Below, one piece after another: positions 52,559 to 64,000 of a DNA stretch of 64,000 nucleotides (position 1 is the first letter of the stretch; each line of letters starts with the position of its first letter). Source of the DNA: Madurella fahalii (lineage: Eukaryota; Ascomycota; Sordariomycetes; Sordariales). The translations under genes were made by a program, and so were the position numbers. The notes under the pieces were generated by a model. That model did not search any database and was not told the origin of the DNA. It saw only the letters and a program-made list of their open reading frames with translations. The DNA is taken from contig CM056878.1 in NCBI GenBank assembly GCA_029876055.1, positions 682,001-746,000 on the forward strand, written 5' to 3'.

Positions 52559-54170
52559 ATGCGTTTGAGTCTATCAACGATCTACACAGGATTGGAGGGA
52601 AGAACATTTCTTTTGCCACCGGGTGTTCGCTTCTTGAACAAGCGCAACATAGCAGTAACCGGACGCACGGTGAAGCAAATGATGGTAAGACCAGTCTCGG
52701 GTCAAGTCCAGGACCTGCAGCCTCGAGAGAATCACTATTCTGACGCAAATTCCATTAGCAGACTGTTCCCTTGCGCCGTTGGGCTGAGATTTCCCTCCGA
52801 TACGCTTCCGCCAAGAAGCCCATGCCGTTGCGAGTCGTCGCCGCGTGTGTCGATTTCGACCATGCCAACACCAAGAGAGCCTTTGACCAGGATACTGAGC
52901 CCCCGGAGACGGTACATCAGGCTACGTTTGGGGGAAGCGCCTGTAAAAAAGTCTGCGTCCCACCTCGCAAACCAAGCAATCAACGCACCCTATCAGGGCC
53001 TCCGGCGACCATGGAGCCTCCCTCAGCAGTTATGCGGGCGTATTGAGGAATAGTCCATTGCATGAGAAAAAGATGGAGGAGTTGTCCAAGGTATGCGACG
53101 TCGCACCATTGCACCGTGAAAACACCATGAAATACTTGACCGCGTGCTGAAAGTTCGGGGTGCAGGGTTCACCGCTTCAAGAATCGCGACGAGACTCCAC
53201 TATCTCAAGGAAGTGAGGCCATCGGCGCCATAATGAGCGAGAACCTCTTGGTCCACACGGGCGTGTCGGAGGCGATCAATTTCGAAAATGTGAAGGCAGG
53301 TTCAAGGGCGGGATGCCGAATTCCAATCCATCTCCCTTCACTAACATGGGCCGAGTCCAGAGCTGCGTTAGCTTGTCCAAGAAGCCAAAGTACAAGCAAG
53401 ACCAGCATGAACGAGTCCGGAACCTCGTCAGGTTGTTCAAGAAGCAAAATTAGAGGAAGGCTGACATCGATCGAGGCCAGACCTGCGTCAACCTGTTCAA
53501 GAAGCCAAATTACGAGGAATACCAAAAAGACCGACTCCAGCCCTACGCCAAAAAGTACGGCTCCTCAACGGACGTGTAATATAACGACGGCTCGTCCATG
53601 CCGTACGCCTTGAACACCGGGTGGCGCAGAGTCAGAGCCTTGAACCTTCTCCAGAGTCTGTCGCCCTGAAAACTAGGGAGTGGTGACGCAGTCCCAGCGT
53701 GATGAACCCTATGGGGCATGGAGGAATCACTCACCGCCATCAAGGAGCTGGTTGACACCGTCTGTATTGGGAGGAATTTGCAAGTGGCGGCATTTCCTGG
53801 CCACCCTGTCACTTCGAGGACAGCCATCTCAATAAGTCAGCGGTATTGTTGGTGCACGTCTGCTCCGTCATTACACAGGCCTTCTTCTGCGACTTTGTGC
53901 GTCACTTGCCAGGCCCCGACGCCCTTTGGCAAATCAGGGCACGCAACGGCTGGCCAGGGTGACGTCCGACGTGATCAACGTGCGCGACACAAGGCAATTC
54001 TCAACACCAACAACATTGAGCATGCTTTTGCGCGTCAGGAGAGGCCGGCGACCTGGCAATCGACGCCCTCTGGCACATCGAGGCAGGCGACGCCTACGCC
54101 GTTTCCAACCATGCGCTGGCAGGAATGAGGCCCGGCATGACCACTGTTGCGCGATAAAAGGCAGATAAAA
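52559..54170 (+). pseudogene. Degenerate multi-exon gene, family not recognised
   Basis: A clean start: exon 52559-52684 (LLPPGVRFLNKRNIAVTGRT), a 74-nt intron (GTAAGA, TTCTGAC, CATTAG), then an exon from 52759 in phase 0 (RRWAEISLRYASAKKPMPLR, VVAACVDFDHANTKRAFDQD). After that the reading wanders between frames but stays coding-like: HGASLSSYAGVLRNSPLHEK (about 53030), VLKVRGAGFTASRIATRLHY (about 53145), MSENLLVHTGVSEAINFENV (53233), three imperfect repeats around LVRLFKKQN and CVNLFKKPNYEEYQKDR (53360-53520), KKYGSSTDV, LLVHVCSVITQAFFCDFVRH with LPGPDALWQIRARNGWPG (about 53850-53960), and LAIDALWHIEAGDAYAVSNH (about 54050-54110). In-frame stops and shifts separate these pieces. A large gene once stood here; I do not know what it encoded. 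Confidence 0.55.
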
Positions 54171-54683
54171 GGCGGTTTCGGGCACCGATAGTATTACGCA
54201 TGTGTTTGCCCATGGCGGGAGGCCGGCGAGGCGGAAGACTTCGGTGGTGAGGGCTTGCCAGATGAGAGTGGTGAGGCTGCCACTTGCGCGCCCCTGGCCA
54301 TTCATTCCTAGTTGGACCGGAGGAGGCCCTCATCGACTACTCGTAAGACGAGGCACCTCCCACTGCCGTAATGGCAAGCGGAAACAAGCCTCATTCCCAG
54401 CGCCAACTCCATCAAAGAAACCAGGCTTCGGCTTTGATCCTTCGCCGTTATGTTATATTTGCGAACAATGGGGTTGTTGGAATGCTGCGAATGCATGGGG
54501 GAGATGGCGTCAACTTTTGTGTAATTTTTACTTTCGTAGCATACAAAACTGTGGCTTTAGGGCCGCCATATCCTCGCCTGTGGAAGGCAATGAGTCGGTT
54601 CCTGTTACCGCAGGGAGCCTGGTCCTCGAATTTGTGCACTCCGGGGTCGCCATGGATGGGGACCTGGCTGAACATGTCGCACA

Positions 54684-55175
54684 ATGTTTGAGGCCCGCTT
54701 GGCGCGCATACAGCGCAGTAGAAGAGGCCAACCTGAGGTCTGCGGAACGCGACGTCCTGCCACAAAGAGCGATGTGAAGCGCAAAGACTCGTCTTCGGAG
54801 TCGGAAATCGCAAGCAGCACAAACCGTCCATCGGCGAAGGTGTGGCGGCTTTCACAAGCGCATCTCATGAACGACAGCTTCATTGCCTTGCTCAAGATCC
54901 GCGAAACAGTGGCAGTTTCTTGAGGCGCAGCAAACGAGCATCTTATCAAGAGCACAGGTCCAGGGATAGCCGATAGCAGAGGCATAGCCGATTACTCTGA
55001 AGAGGCCTTCGATATTGCTGCCCCGGACGATGGCGTCATGGGCTCGAGTTTCCGGAAAGCGAGCTCGGCGGAGTCTACTGCGCGGTGCGAAGTCGATTTC
55101 GTCCACTTTCCGCTCCATGATCAACGGGTATCTGGCATCATTCGTAGGCGAATGCTCTTTATAGTAAAAAGAACA
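54684..55175 (+). other. Coding-like relic
   Basis: An open frame from an ATG at 54684 (79 codons) contains KRKDSSSESEIASST and AKVWRLSQAHLMNDSFIALL. After its stop, another frame at about 54945-55165 reads DYSEEAFDIAAPDDGVMGSS and CEVDFVHFPLHDQRVSGIIR. It may belong to the same decayed locus as 52.6-54.2 kb. The opposite strand is also open here (54852-55316), so orientation is uncertain. Confidence 0.3.
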
Positions 55176-57381
55176 AGCCATGTCTCTCTTCTCCCTAGCC
55201 CCTGAATCCTCGCCTTCAAGGGCGGATGGGCTACCTACTTTAGCACGCCTAGTAAGGTCGGGTAACCAAGCGGGACGGATGCGAGGGCGTTTGCAGGGAG
55301 CGAGGGCTGGCCGCACTGGCCAAGTGGCCTGCTCTCTTTACCCCTGATCCCTGCACCGATAGAGGCGCCCAATCAAACGCCACCAGCGACCCTGACCCGC
55401 GATCTTCCGCTTGCGACCCTCGTCATCGGAGAACCTCACAACCTGGAAGCGTACCCTCTCGACCCTCTACGTTCGCATGATTGTCTCGATAGCCTACGGC
55501 ATCGCGCATCAGTCCGTTCTCTAGCCACGACCTCCCAGTCGTATTGGGCGTCTCATCCCCATGGCTTTTCGTTGGCGTTGACCCTCGCGCCACAATCCTG
55601 CCCCTTCGACCCTCTGCGCTGCCCTCCGTCCTCTGCGCTCGCATCGACCACTCGACATCCTACGACATGCGCATCGATTCGTACCCCGACCAGCGATGAC
55701 CTCCTAGCCCCGTTCAGCGGTCAGCGGCGCCGTACCAACCCTCAACCATCCGTGCGTCCCCCTCGGCGGGCTCTACAACAGAATTGGTAGGTAGATCGCA
55801 GTCCACCACAAGGATCTCAAGCTAACCAACATCTCCAGCGCTTGTCTCGACCATACCGCCACGGTTAGCGTCCATAGAGGTTTCTGCGCAATTCGGAAAA
55901 GACCCGTGTTAGCTCGCAACATGAACACGACGACCGTCCCCCTCGACAAGTCTCGTTTCCGACAATACCCGCTTGTCTCGTCCCTACACGACACCCTACC
56001 TGGCAGCAAGGTGCCATGCTCGTATTACGCACACGTTTGTCTCGACGGCCCGGCGCTGCTGGGTTAGATGGATGCAATATGAAGGTCGGGAGGCCACAAT
56101 GGTAACAAAGGCATTGCTATTGTCCAACCACGCACCCTCTCCTTGTTTTCCGCCCGTCACCGACCCGATTGCCACGAGACCAACGCCAATCCGGTTGGAT
56201 CGCCAAAGTCAAAGAAATCTGATCGCGTCAGCAGTACCAATATGCGTCACCTGCCTCTCCCCAGAAGAAACGCAACCGAGAGTTCCGCGAACTGTCAACA
56301 AAATAGCGCCAGCGGATAGTGCCTCAACGAAAGAGCAGGATCAAGGTGTTCGCCGTGTTGGGGAGGTGGTCTGAGATGACACGGAGAGGGTCCTAGAAGA
56401 TCGGCCGGGGCCAAAACAACCAGGCGGCATCCGTATCCGAATTTGAGAGGCTTCACGTGGATAACGTACAGCGGACCTGACTTAGAATAAACGGGTGCTC
56501 CTTGTCGTACGCCCGTACGCCGTCAGGTCCTCCCACGTTCTCTCGATTCCGCGGACGGTGCCCCCTTGTTGTATTCCATCTCTTTCGAGATACCTACAAA
56601 CATTGCAATGCACACCAACCCAGATCATGTCCCAGGCGAGGGCAATCTTTGCGGCGCGGGATTAACAAAGGAGCTGCCCGACCAGGTTAGACCCGTTTCT
56701 TTTTCCCCCTGGTTGTCCCCATTTCGAAAGGATCGCGACGGCCTGCACAACAATCCAAACCCTCGCGCGCCTACTACCAACGCCCCGATCGACATCATTG
56801 CGGCCGTTCTGGGAAGACTCAGTTTCCATCCCGGGACTCCATCAGGAGCGCAGCCTACCGATGGTAAGATCAACTAGGAGCCAGAGTCAACACTCGAGGT
56901 AGCCGGGAAGACGCTAACCCCCATCCCTCTGGTAGACTGGTTATAACTCCATTGTACCGCGCCTACTTCAGACAACTGCGGGTTACCATTGCGAAGCTCC
57001 GGATGCGACTTCGTCCTGCGGCGAAACCTTCGTCACAACTTCCCCATGGATACCCGATCGATTGCCCTCACCGGAGGACCGCTCCTACACCATGCTCACC
57101 CATGTTTCGCTTCATTCTTGTCGCCCAACCGAGCAACATTCCCAAAGCTTTACCAGTCACCGCTCGACACCACTCCTGATCACAAGCCGTCTCGACGATT
57201 CGTTACTTGCCTATCAAGGAGCTGCAAACTCTCCGGATATGCTCCTGAATCGGCAGTCGATAAGGGCCAGGAGGTGCTCAGGCATCCTGTGCGCCGCCTA
57301 CAAGGAAAGGAGGGAGAGTAGAGTGTTTAGGGATTCCTGGCAGCATTGCTCGACACTCACCAGGATTGCCTGGCCGTGTAA
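55176..57381. other. Gene-free stretch with pyrimidine-rich sequence
   Basis: Recurrent TCTCGACC/CTCTCGAC-like words and CT-biased composition on the plus strand, with many short open frames and no motif. No repeat unit long enough to define a transposon is visible. Confidence 0.4.
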
Positions 57382-57640
57382 GAGACCGCCCGTCAATGCG
57401 TATCAGAGCTGGATGACCTCAACGATGCTTTGCAGGGCGCCGTCTGTCAGGTAAACAGCCGACGGAGAATGTGAAGAGTTCGTTTGCGGACAAGAGACAA
57501 CGCCGCAGCGTGGTTATCTCGAGGCATTGAGAAGATTCATGATGCCGCTGATGACCACATGCATGATTTTCTGCGTGTGTATCGGACGCTCGACATGAGT
57601 CGCGTTTCACTAGGGTTGACACAAAGGTCTAGCAGCTGAG
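57382..57640 (+). pseudogene. Relic of a helical N-terminal domain (STAND/HeLo-like)
   Basis: One frame reads ETARQCVSELDDLNDALQGA, an in-frame TGA, then RDNAAAWLSRGIEKIHDAAD and DHMHDFLRVYRTLDMSRVSL, before stopping at 57640. The amphipathic pattern with Leu/Asp heptads resembles the helical N-terminal domains of fungal STAND or He-lo-like proteins, but this is only a resemblance. No start or continuation is found. Confidence 0.3.
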
Positions 57641-59793
57641 TGTGGCCAACGGGACTGTCACCCGAGCCACCACAAACCCGCAGGCAAGGATTAAGTTCTG
57701 AGCGGCGCCGGGTGATGCAACTTAATCACTCCCCATCTGTAACGCCCGCTTCGCCCGCCCGCCCCCACCGAGCCCGCGGGAAAGAAGACCATATGGCCCG
57801 ACTCGGAGCGCAACTAGGGTGGTGGATGGATCAAAGTTTGCGAAGTTTGGTCAAGAACTGTGTTGTAGCCGGAGGAGGTGCTAAAGCCGAAGCGGAACTT
57901 CCGGGAGGCCGGAGCGAGTACAGGAGAGTTTCCAAGAGACTGGGAGTCCGAACAGAAGTGGTTCGCATCCTGATGCTCTCGCCGCTGCCCCGCCGAGGGT
58001 CTCCTCGAAAGGCAGCGTTGTCTCGCTGCGTCTGTGTGATGGTCTTGTCAACCTCCCGGCAACGGAACAATCGCGTGATTTTAGCAAAGAGCAACATCCA
58101 GTCTTGGTAGTTGATGACGAACTATCGTTGGGAATGCTGGGGGCTAACATATGGCGGCACCAAAAACCGCAACATTCTTTACCACAACACTCAACATCTC
58201 GAACAACGCAGCCTCAAGATGAGCGCCTCCAGCAACGCCGCGGACGACGGTTGGGATCCGTTGCTGCTCAACTATATTGCGCAGACACGGCACATGCGTC
58301 CTGAGGACTAGAGAGACCCGGGTGTGGCGCGCCTGGGGGAGCTGCCAGGTCGACAGCACGAATCACGCAGGTGACTCGCTGAATGCGCTGCGAGAAGGCG
58401 CCCACCCAGCGGAATACCTCGGCTCCGTTCTAGGAAACACGGCAAGATCATGCGCATTCTTTCCATGTCTGACTCAGAGAAAATGCTCGCAGCCCTCAGT
58501 CCATGAGACGGAAACTTTGATCACAGGATTTGGGAGCGGTGCAACTTTGCAGTGGGTCAGGAGAGTACCCAAGTTTTGCCGACCCGGTCGACGAGAGCCT
58601 CGCTCCCGCCCGCCGCTCACAAATCATGGTCACTGTGCCGGACCGAGTGAACGATATGCCCTCGCCACGCTGTGAGTTCAGCCATCCAGACGCCGTCATT
58701 GTACTCGATCGATTGGTTTTCTATTACAGCGGCTTATCTGACGAGTACCTCTACACCCGTTTTGGACCTCTCGACGTCTCGGATCAAGCTCGCAGGAGCA
58801 CGGGAGATATGCATGCATTCTCGTCCACCAGTCTTCCAATACTTGTATTTAACGAGCGGCTTTCCTGTTCTCTCTGGTGCCTATCATGGATGGGCGACGG
58901 ACTCGATAAGTATTTAGTAATCTTTCAATAAACTTCATTTTCCTCACAGGCTTTCTGTGGTCCCCTGTGTCTCGAACAAGCAGGAATCAGGTTTACATCC
59001 GCGTCTGCGTCTCTCACCTCATCATGTGGCCTCTCTCCATCCCATCAGTTACGTCTGTAGCAATGGTCTCGTTCCCCTTGCCATTCCTCGGCTTGTTTCC
59101 TTTCCAGAGCAAGGACAAGTAATCCACCATGTTTCCTCATCTTCAACGAGCTCCCCGTTTGGAGTGTCCTTGACCCGTACACCACCCTTCACCGTCGCGG
59201 ACCGCCAATTCCCTTCTCAGCCCCTTAGGAGGTTCCCGGTTGCCGGTTGTGGCTTCTCTCGATGGGGTAATTCCTGCTTCTTCATCAGCTTCCGCTGTCC
59301 GGGGCTGGCCTGCCTTTGAGCAGTGCCTGTATGAAGCGAAAGAGATTGAGAACGATACAGCACGCGCGGCGACTGTCAAATGTTTTTTAACTCTGCGGTG
59401 ACTCAATCGACACGAGAAAGCAGAGCCCATGTTCATCTATATTATTTAAACATCACGCATCACGGGATGCACCCCCTGCACATTCAAGTGCTCCCCCTCT
59501 TTAGTCACTACGTCAAAACAGTGGGGCAGTCTATACAACGATTATCGTCCAACGACCAAGTGGAGGAGCTTCTTTCCTTTCACCACACCAAGTGTCTGTC
59601 CCGCTGTGCAGTGGGGCGTCCTACAACCAAGACACTGTGGTGATGTCGCAGCCAACAGCCTCGAGCCCCAGGGTATATACCGCCCTCGATTTTACCGGCG
59701 CACTCCTCGCCGGGCCTCTGCTCCCACCAGCAAGTCATCTTGATCTCCTCCTCCTCCTCCTCCTCCCGCCCTCACGTGGCCCACCCATCGAAG
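57641..59793. other. Gene-poor stretch
   Basis: Scattered coding-like scraps occur on the plus strand, for example FSKEQHPVLVVDDELSLGML (about 58060-58130) and SLKMSASSNAADDGWDPLLL (about 58210-58270), each followed by stops. A CTC-repeat microsatellite lies at about 59745-59768. Nothing else can be assigned. Confidence 0.4.
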
Positions 59794-60664
59794 TCAGCGA
59801 CAATGTCCCGTTCCGGAGTGACTGGCAGAAATGAACAGAAACAGCCTGTTTCCACGCTCGTCTTTGGCTCGGGCGCGGGTGGCTGGTTCGATCAGGTGGG
59901 TGTCAACGAACTCATCGTCATCGTTTGGCGAATCAGCGATGCCACCCTTATCCAAGCAGATGGCTTTGCGGGCCGGGGCCACATCTTCATAAATGTTGAT
60001 GACAACGTCTCGCTCATAAGAAACTGGGGCAAGGACACCAAGGAGGTTTAGGCTCGTCTGCGGCCCGCTCGCGGGCATCCAGTTCGATCGGGAAGGTAGC
60101 AGGAATTCGAAGTCGACGACAATGTCCTGCCCCGGAGCGACCGAGGGACTGGGGAAATTCCACCACAAAGGGTGTGGCTCCGTCGTTTTCTGCAGCACGC
60201 GCGAGCAGTCGCTTGAGTCGAGAAGGCCGCAACTAAATCGCCGTCCTTACCCAAAAATAATTAGAGTCTTAGCTCTCAGAGATTTCCGTACTTGCGCCCA
60301 TCGGACTGTGCCTGAAAAGCCCGAAGATTTGCTCGTGGGGTATTTATTGACTTGGAGAGCAGATGTGGGGTTAGGAGCTCGGAGTCGATGATGGACGCCA
60401 CGGCGGGCAGGTAGATCCAAAGGGAGATGTCGCCTTTTGGGTTGGCAGCTACACGCTCGGTGAAGATGAGGCCGCCGGCGGCAGTGATCCGGGTGGCAGA
60501 TAGTGCTGGTGGTGCAGCTGATGGCAACACAGAGACGGGCGAAGGAGGAATTAGGAACGGTTGACGTGGTCGAGAGCTCGTCTTAGCTCGGCAACTGGGG
60601 CCACCAGGCTGATTGCCCAGTTGCAGTTGCAGCCGCCTTAGGAGATTGTTAACAGTGAACATGA
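59794..60664 (-). other. Possible coding region, unrecognised
   Basis: Two adjacent minus-strand open stretches look coding. The first, from an ATG near 60664 to 60276, reads LLRRLQLQLGNQPGG, TRITAAGGLIFTERVAANPK and GDISLWIYLPAVASIIDSEL. The second (60198-59794) reads APGQDIVVDFEFLLPSRSNW, NLLGVLAPVSYERDVVINIY and PNDDDEFVDTHLIEP. A plausible intron joining them was not found. No domain recognised. Confidence 0.3.
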
Positions 60665-60989
60665 TGGAGCTTAAGCAATGTAGATCTTGTTGCTCGGGCG
60701 AAAGAAGTGTAGAGATTGTAGTTGCGGATTTGGGGCGTGGCGAGGTCGATCTCGAAAGAAAACTTCCAACCGGCGACAACATTAAACAACACTCCAACAT
60801 AGGTCATCAGCCTGCGACACAGCGAATAGGTATCTTACAGTTTGCGGCATTGGATCTCACGTCATTTCACTCGGCTGGAACATAATGTCAATGTTTTATC
60901 TGCCCCTGATGCTACGATGCCCCTCCCCATATGCTCGCATGACTGTCTCCGCGCACCAACGTGTGCATCCCCAAATCGTCTCCCACCAA

Positions 60990-61700
60990 TCAAGGGTAAC
61001 GACAGACCTTGGCTATGAGATCGCCATCAGCCATGAGATCGTAGGCCCTCGCCGCCAAGTCCATATCGATGTCATCATCGCCATCGTCGCGGTTGGGCCT
61101 CTCTCGACGAGGGCTTTGCTCCGGATACGCGATCGAAGCGCATCCGCTCACGCTAGGGGCCGTAACAACGGCAGCCAACGCCTCCTGCTTCACAGGCCGC
61201 TCTTTGACGGGCGCGCCGGCAACAGTCTCCTCGCCTGAGGCTCCAGCACCTTGGAAGACGTTGCCCTGGGCATCGGTCAACTGGAGCATCGCAGCAGCGA
61301 CGTCGTTGCTTTCCACCAACGCCTTGTATCTATGGGATGTCTCTCCCGAGAAACGCCAATCATCCTGGCCACCGTCTTCATTGCCCTTCATCCAGGCAAA
61401 GGGGATTGAACCACTCTTCTTAACTATAGTCTGGGTCAGCGAATGTGTCAACTTGGATGCGTCGGGTTGCATAAACATACCGAAACTGCCCCAGAGTTCC
61501 ATGTCAACGCAGTGCTCTTAGTACGCGGTGGAAACACTGCTGAGCCCTTGAGCGGCCAGCTTCTTAACCGCGTTCGCGGAGCTTGTGTAGACAAATTCGC
61601 GCTGCTGCGCGTCGCTGAGCGGACCGATCTCGACCGCAATCGCGCCGAAAATCAAGTTGCGCCGCATCACGCGCGCGTCTTCTGACAGAAGGCCAGCCAT
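60990..61700 (-). pseudogene. Unrecognised gene with one premature stop
   Basis: ATG at 61700 in good context (TCAAGATGG). The frame runs MAGLLSEDARVMRRNLIFGA to VSTAY, then TAA at 61518-61520, and continues in the same frame with CVDMELWGSF, a 58-nt intron (GTATGT, GCTGACC, CTATAG, about 61429-61486), then KKSGSIPFAWMKGNEDGGQD and VAAAMLQLTDAQGNVFQGAG, ending at 60990. The product would be about 215 residues and acidic near its end (DDGDDDIDMD). The stop fits CAA to TAA. A start at the ATG just after the stop would give a shorter intact protein. Family unknown. Confidence 0.45.
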
Positions 61701-61766
61701 CTTGACGTGTTGACGTGTGAGAAGGAAAGTGACAATTTTTTGTGGTTGCTGCTTCGCCCACTCTTG

Positions 61767-61822
61767 GGTGGAGAGAAGATGGTGGAGAGAAGATGGTGGA
61801 GAGAAGATGGTGGAGAGAAGAT
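61767..61822. repeat. 14-bp tandem repeat, four perfect units
   Basis: GGTGGAGAGAAGAT repeated four times, 70-125 bases upstream of the minus-strand gene starting at 61700, so it may lie in its promoter. Confidence 0.9.
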
Positions 61823-62532
61823 TGGTTTCTCCGGCGCAAAGGTCAAAAGTGGGAGCGTTCCAGCATAGGCAGACAAAGGACTTTCACCACGTTGACCCAC
61901 AACTTCATGTTCTGCCTGAGTTGTCCAAGCCCGACGGGTCTCTTGCATCTTCATCGCACCGGCCGTGAGCAACGGCTCCGGGATGTCGACGCGCAGCACT
62001 TAGAAGCCCTGTGTGACGAGGGAATCATGACTAAGAAATCCGGCCGAATGCGGGCGAGGGTTCCTGGCAAGAGGGAGTTCTGAAACTCCATGTGATTGAT
62101 TGAAGAGGCATTTTCGGAAAACACAGGAGGCGCCGCCAACCCAAAGGCCCTGATTCCCCAGTTCAACCTGGAGGCATCGATCCCTCTGGCGGTATGGCGT
62201 TGAATGACAAACACACCCCTATTCATACCCCTTAGGTTGAAGTGCTACTTCGGTGTTCTCAGGCCCCCGTCATCTAGACGTGAACGCCCGTTCCAACTCA
62301 TAAGTCTTAGCAGCGAAGCCCCATACCAACACCGCAACACGAGAGCTGATGTTGCCTTGAGTTGGTCCAGTGCTCCCCCCTGGTAAAGCGTCTCGTCAAC
62401 AATGTAGGGGATGGCGTTCAGGATACCGGCGTCTGGGCCAAGCGCTGCGTGGAATCTCAGTATCCGGGAATCGGGCGATTTCGTCATTCAACATGCGCAC
62501 CCCGCATCCTATGACGAACCTCCGTTGGCGAT

Positions 62533-63285
62533 ATGGGTATTGCAAGGGACCTCCACCAAACGTACGATAGAGAAGAATCCGACAGGCGAGAGGGATCTGT
62601 GAAGGTAGTCCATGGAACTATGGTGTCGCAACGATACCTCGGGATGGTCTCTCGTTCGCCGCTGAGAGCATCGTTGGAGGCTTCTGAAGTTACAGCCTTG
62701 CGGCGCTATCAATATCGAGGCGAAGGGACTTCAACAGGTGAACATACATGCGACGACCTTCTCTTTTGTCTGTTCAACGCTTTTCCAACCGCAACACCGA
62801 TGACGAGAAGCCATCATACCTATGGATACACCCTGGGCGTCACTGCGGCCACTGGCAGGGAGATTAAGCGACATTTCACCCCCCTGAGCCAAACTACAGT
62901 GTTCATCGCTCCCTCCGACCCCAAGGTCAACGTTGATGGCCCCGAAATGACCTCTCGGGAGATGGATACGCTCAAACCTGTCACTGTTGCCACTGGCGAA
63001 AAGAGTCAATACCTATGCCACTTTGCTACAAAATCCGATGCTCAGAACGGAGTTGGAATCCCAAACTTACCAAGGGGGACAACCAGACCCTGTCTTTGCG
63101 GTTGTTCGGGGAAGAAGAAGCCGTCTGGGCAGGATGTGTCTCCCTCCATCCAACCCAGCGGTCACGTTCCTTTTCGGACAGAGCATATTACCATCGAACA
63201 AGCTATTGGCATACTATTGAGCTCCCTCCCTTAGTGCGCCAAACTTCGAATAACCAGGCACGTTACACCACCTCCGGGATATGAT
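62533..63285 (+). other. Coding-like relic with a frame shift
   Basis: The plus-strand frame open from 62533 contains GREIKRHFTPLSQTTVFIAP and EMTSREMDTLKPVTVATGEK. Near 63055 the coding character moves by one frame: LTKGDNQTLSLRLFGEEEAV, WAGCVSLHPTQRSRSFSDRA and YYHRTSYWHTIELPPLVRQT, ending at 63284. One lost base in GTTGGAATCCC would join the two. Family not recognised. Confidence 0.35.
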
Positions 63286-63299
63286 ACGGGGACACCCTT

Positions 63300-64000
63300 A
63301 AGTCTTCTTCTTATGGTGTCGCCATTGCTGAGTAGCATTCTGCTAAGAAGACTTACCAAATCGTGGTGGACAATTTCCTTATTACGTCTTTTTTAACCAC
63401 TATTCTAAACGACGTCTTACTTAAGCTTTATCTTTATCTCTACCTCCCACAGTATATATTTAAAGGAGCTAAGTACTTATCTTATTAATAAAAACAACGT
63501 ATAGTATCGTGTAATTCTCCTCCTTAAATAACTTTAACTAAAATAATATCAGATAATATCTAACGATAATTATAAATATCATAGTACGTGGCCTAACCTT
63601 TACGTTAACTTAGGTATATAGAAGATTAATGTTAGTTTAATTAATCCTTTATACTAGGGCTTTCTATTTCTTATAATAAACGACATTAATAATATTACTA
63701 TGACGACCTACAAGCTACCTTAGCAGTTGAACTAGACCAACGTATCTCTATAGGGGATACGGTATAGAGAACGTGCAAAAATAAAGCTACGTATAAAGTG
63801 CTCCGGGACTTTAACATGCTTTAAACAAAGCATTAAGTAGTAATGAAGTAAGTACTTTATTATTTAAGTATTATAAGTATAAAATAATAAAGTAGCTAAT
63901 AAGTTATTTAAACTTAAAAGATAGTTTTATTACTTAGTAGGTTTTTATAGTACTATAATATAGTACTATAGACTCTATAGGTGTGAGGATCAAGGATCCA
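63300..64000. repeat. AT-rich island (RIP-like) at the window edge
   Basis: From about 63300 the composition drops abruptly to AT-rich with many TA dinucleotides and almost no open frames (for example TTATTAATAAAAACAACG, AGTATTATAAGTATAAAATA). In Sordariomycetes such blocks are normally transposons mutated by repeat-induced point mutation. No element type can be read from what remains. It continues beyond the window. Confidence 0.75.

Noticed and set aside
51205..64000. Giant mobile element (Starship) cargo region
   Set aside because: No DUF3435 captain recombinase or other Starship hallmark gene is readable in the window, so the idea lacks support here.

Overview
The window comes from a filamentous ascomycete. 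The genes carry short 50-130 nt introns with fungal donor (GTAAGT/GTATGT), branch (CTGAC/CTAAC) and acceptor signals. The families are fungal too: HET domain, HeLo and NACHT-WD40 incompatibility proteins, a highly reducing polyketide synthase, and CCHC-knuckle helicases. An intact 289-residue HET-s/HET-S homologue with the same prion-domain boundaries as the Podospora anserina protein points to Sordariales close to Podospora (inference). Many dead genes have CAA/CAG-to-stop or TGG-to-stop changes of the kind repeat-induced point mutation (RIP) makes, and the last 0.7 kb is an AT-rich island. I see no tRNA, rRNA or CRISPR. Region 1 (1-16.2 kb) is an incompatibility and cell-death island: a dead kinase gene (-), a dead HeLo-kinase gene (+), a membrane-anchored CVNH lectin-like gene (+), a dead DUF7708-NACHT gene (+), an intact NACHT-WD40 receptor (-), an intact het-S homologue (-), and a partly modelled unknown gene (+). 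The receptor's predicted first 32 residues, built from an 18-nt first exon, carry a motif resembling the two amyloid repeats of the neighbouring HET-S protein. The pair therefore looks like a receptor/effector module signalling by amyloid templating, as known for P. anserina NWD2/HET-S. Region 2 (16.3-35.5 kb) holds a frame-shifted aspartic protease gene, then a small secondary-metabolism locus: a C-A NRPS-like protein without a carrier domain (-), a 2.2 kb divergent promoter region, an eight-exon highly reducing PKS (+), and a HET-domain gene (-) converging on the PKS 3' end. The PKS has no release domain and the A domain of the C-A protein has lost its A10 lysine, so the condensation domain may release the polyketide in trans (inference). 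Region 3 (36.5-51.2 kb) holds a ZIP-type metal transporter (+), a repeat-rich coiled-coil gene interrupted by one TAG (-), duplicated and inverted repeats, a newly modelled 172-residue gene whose C-terminus is made from one of those repeats (+), and a 1615-residue SF1 helicase with CCHC zinc knuckles (+). Region 4 (51.2-64 kb) contains no intact gene that I recognise. It holds several degenerate multi-exon coding relics on both strands, simple repeats, and the AT-rich island at the right edge.
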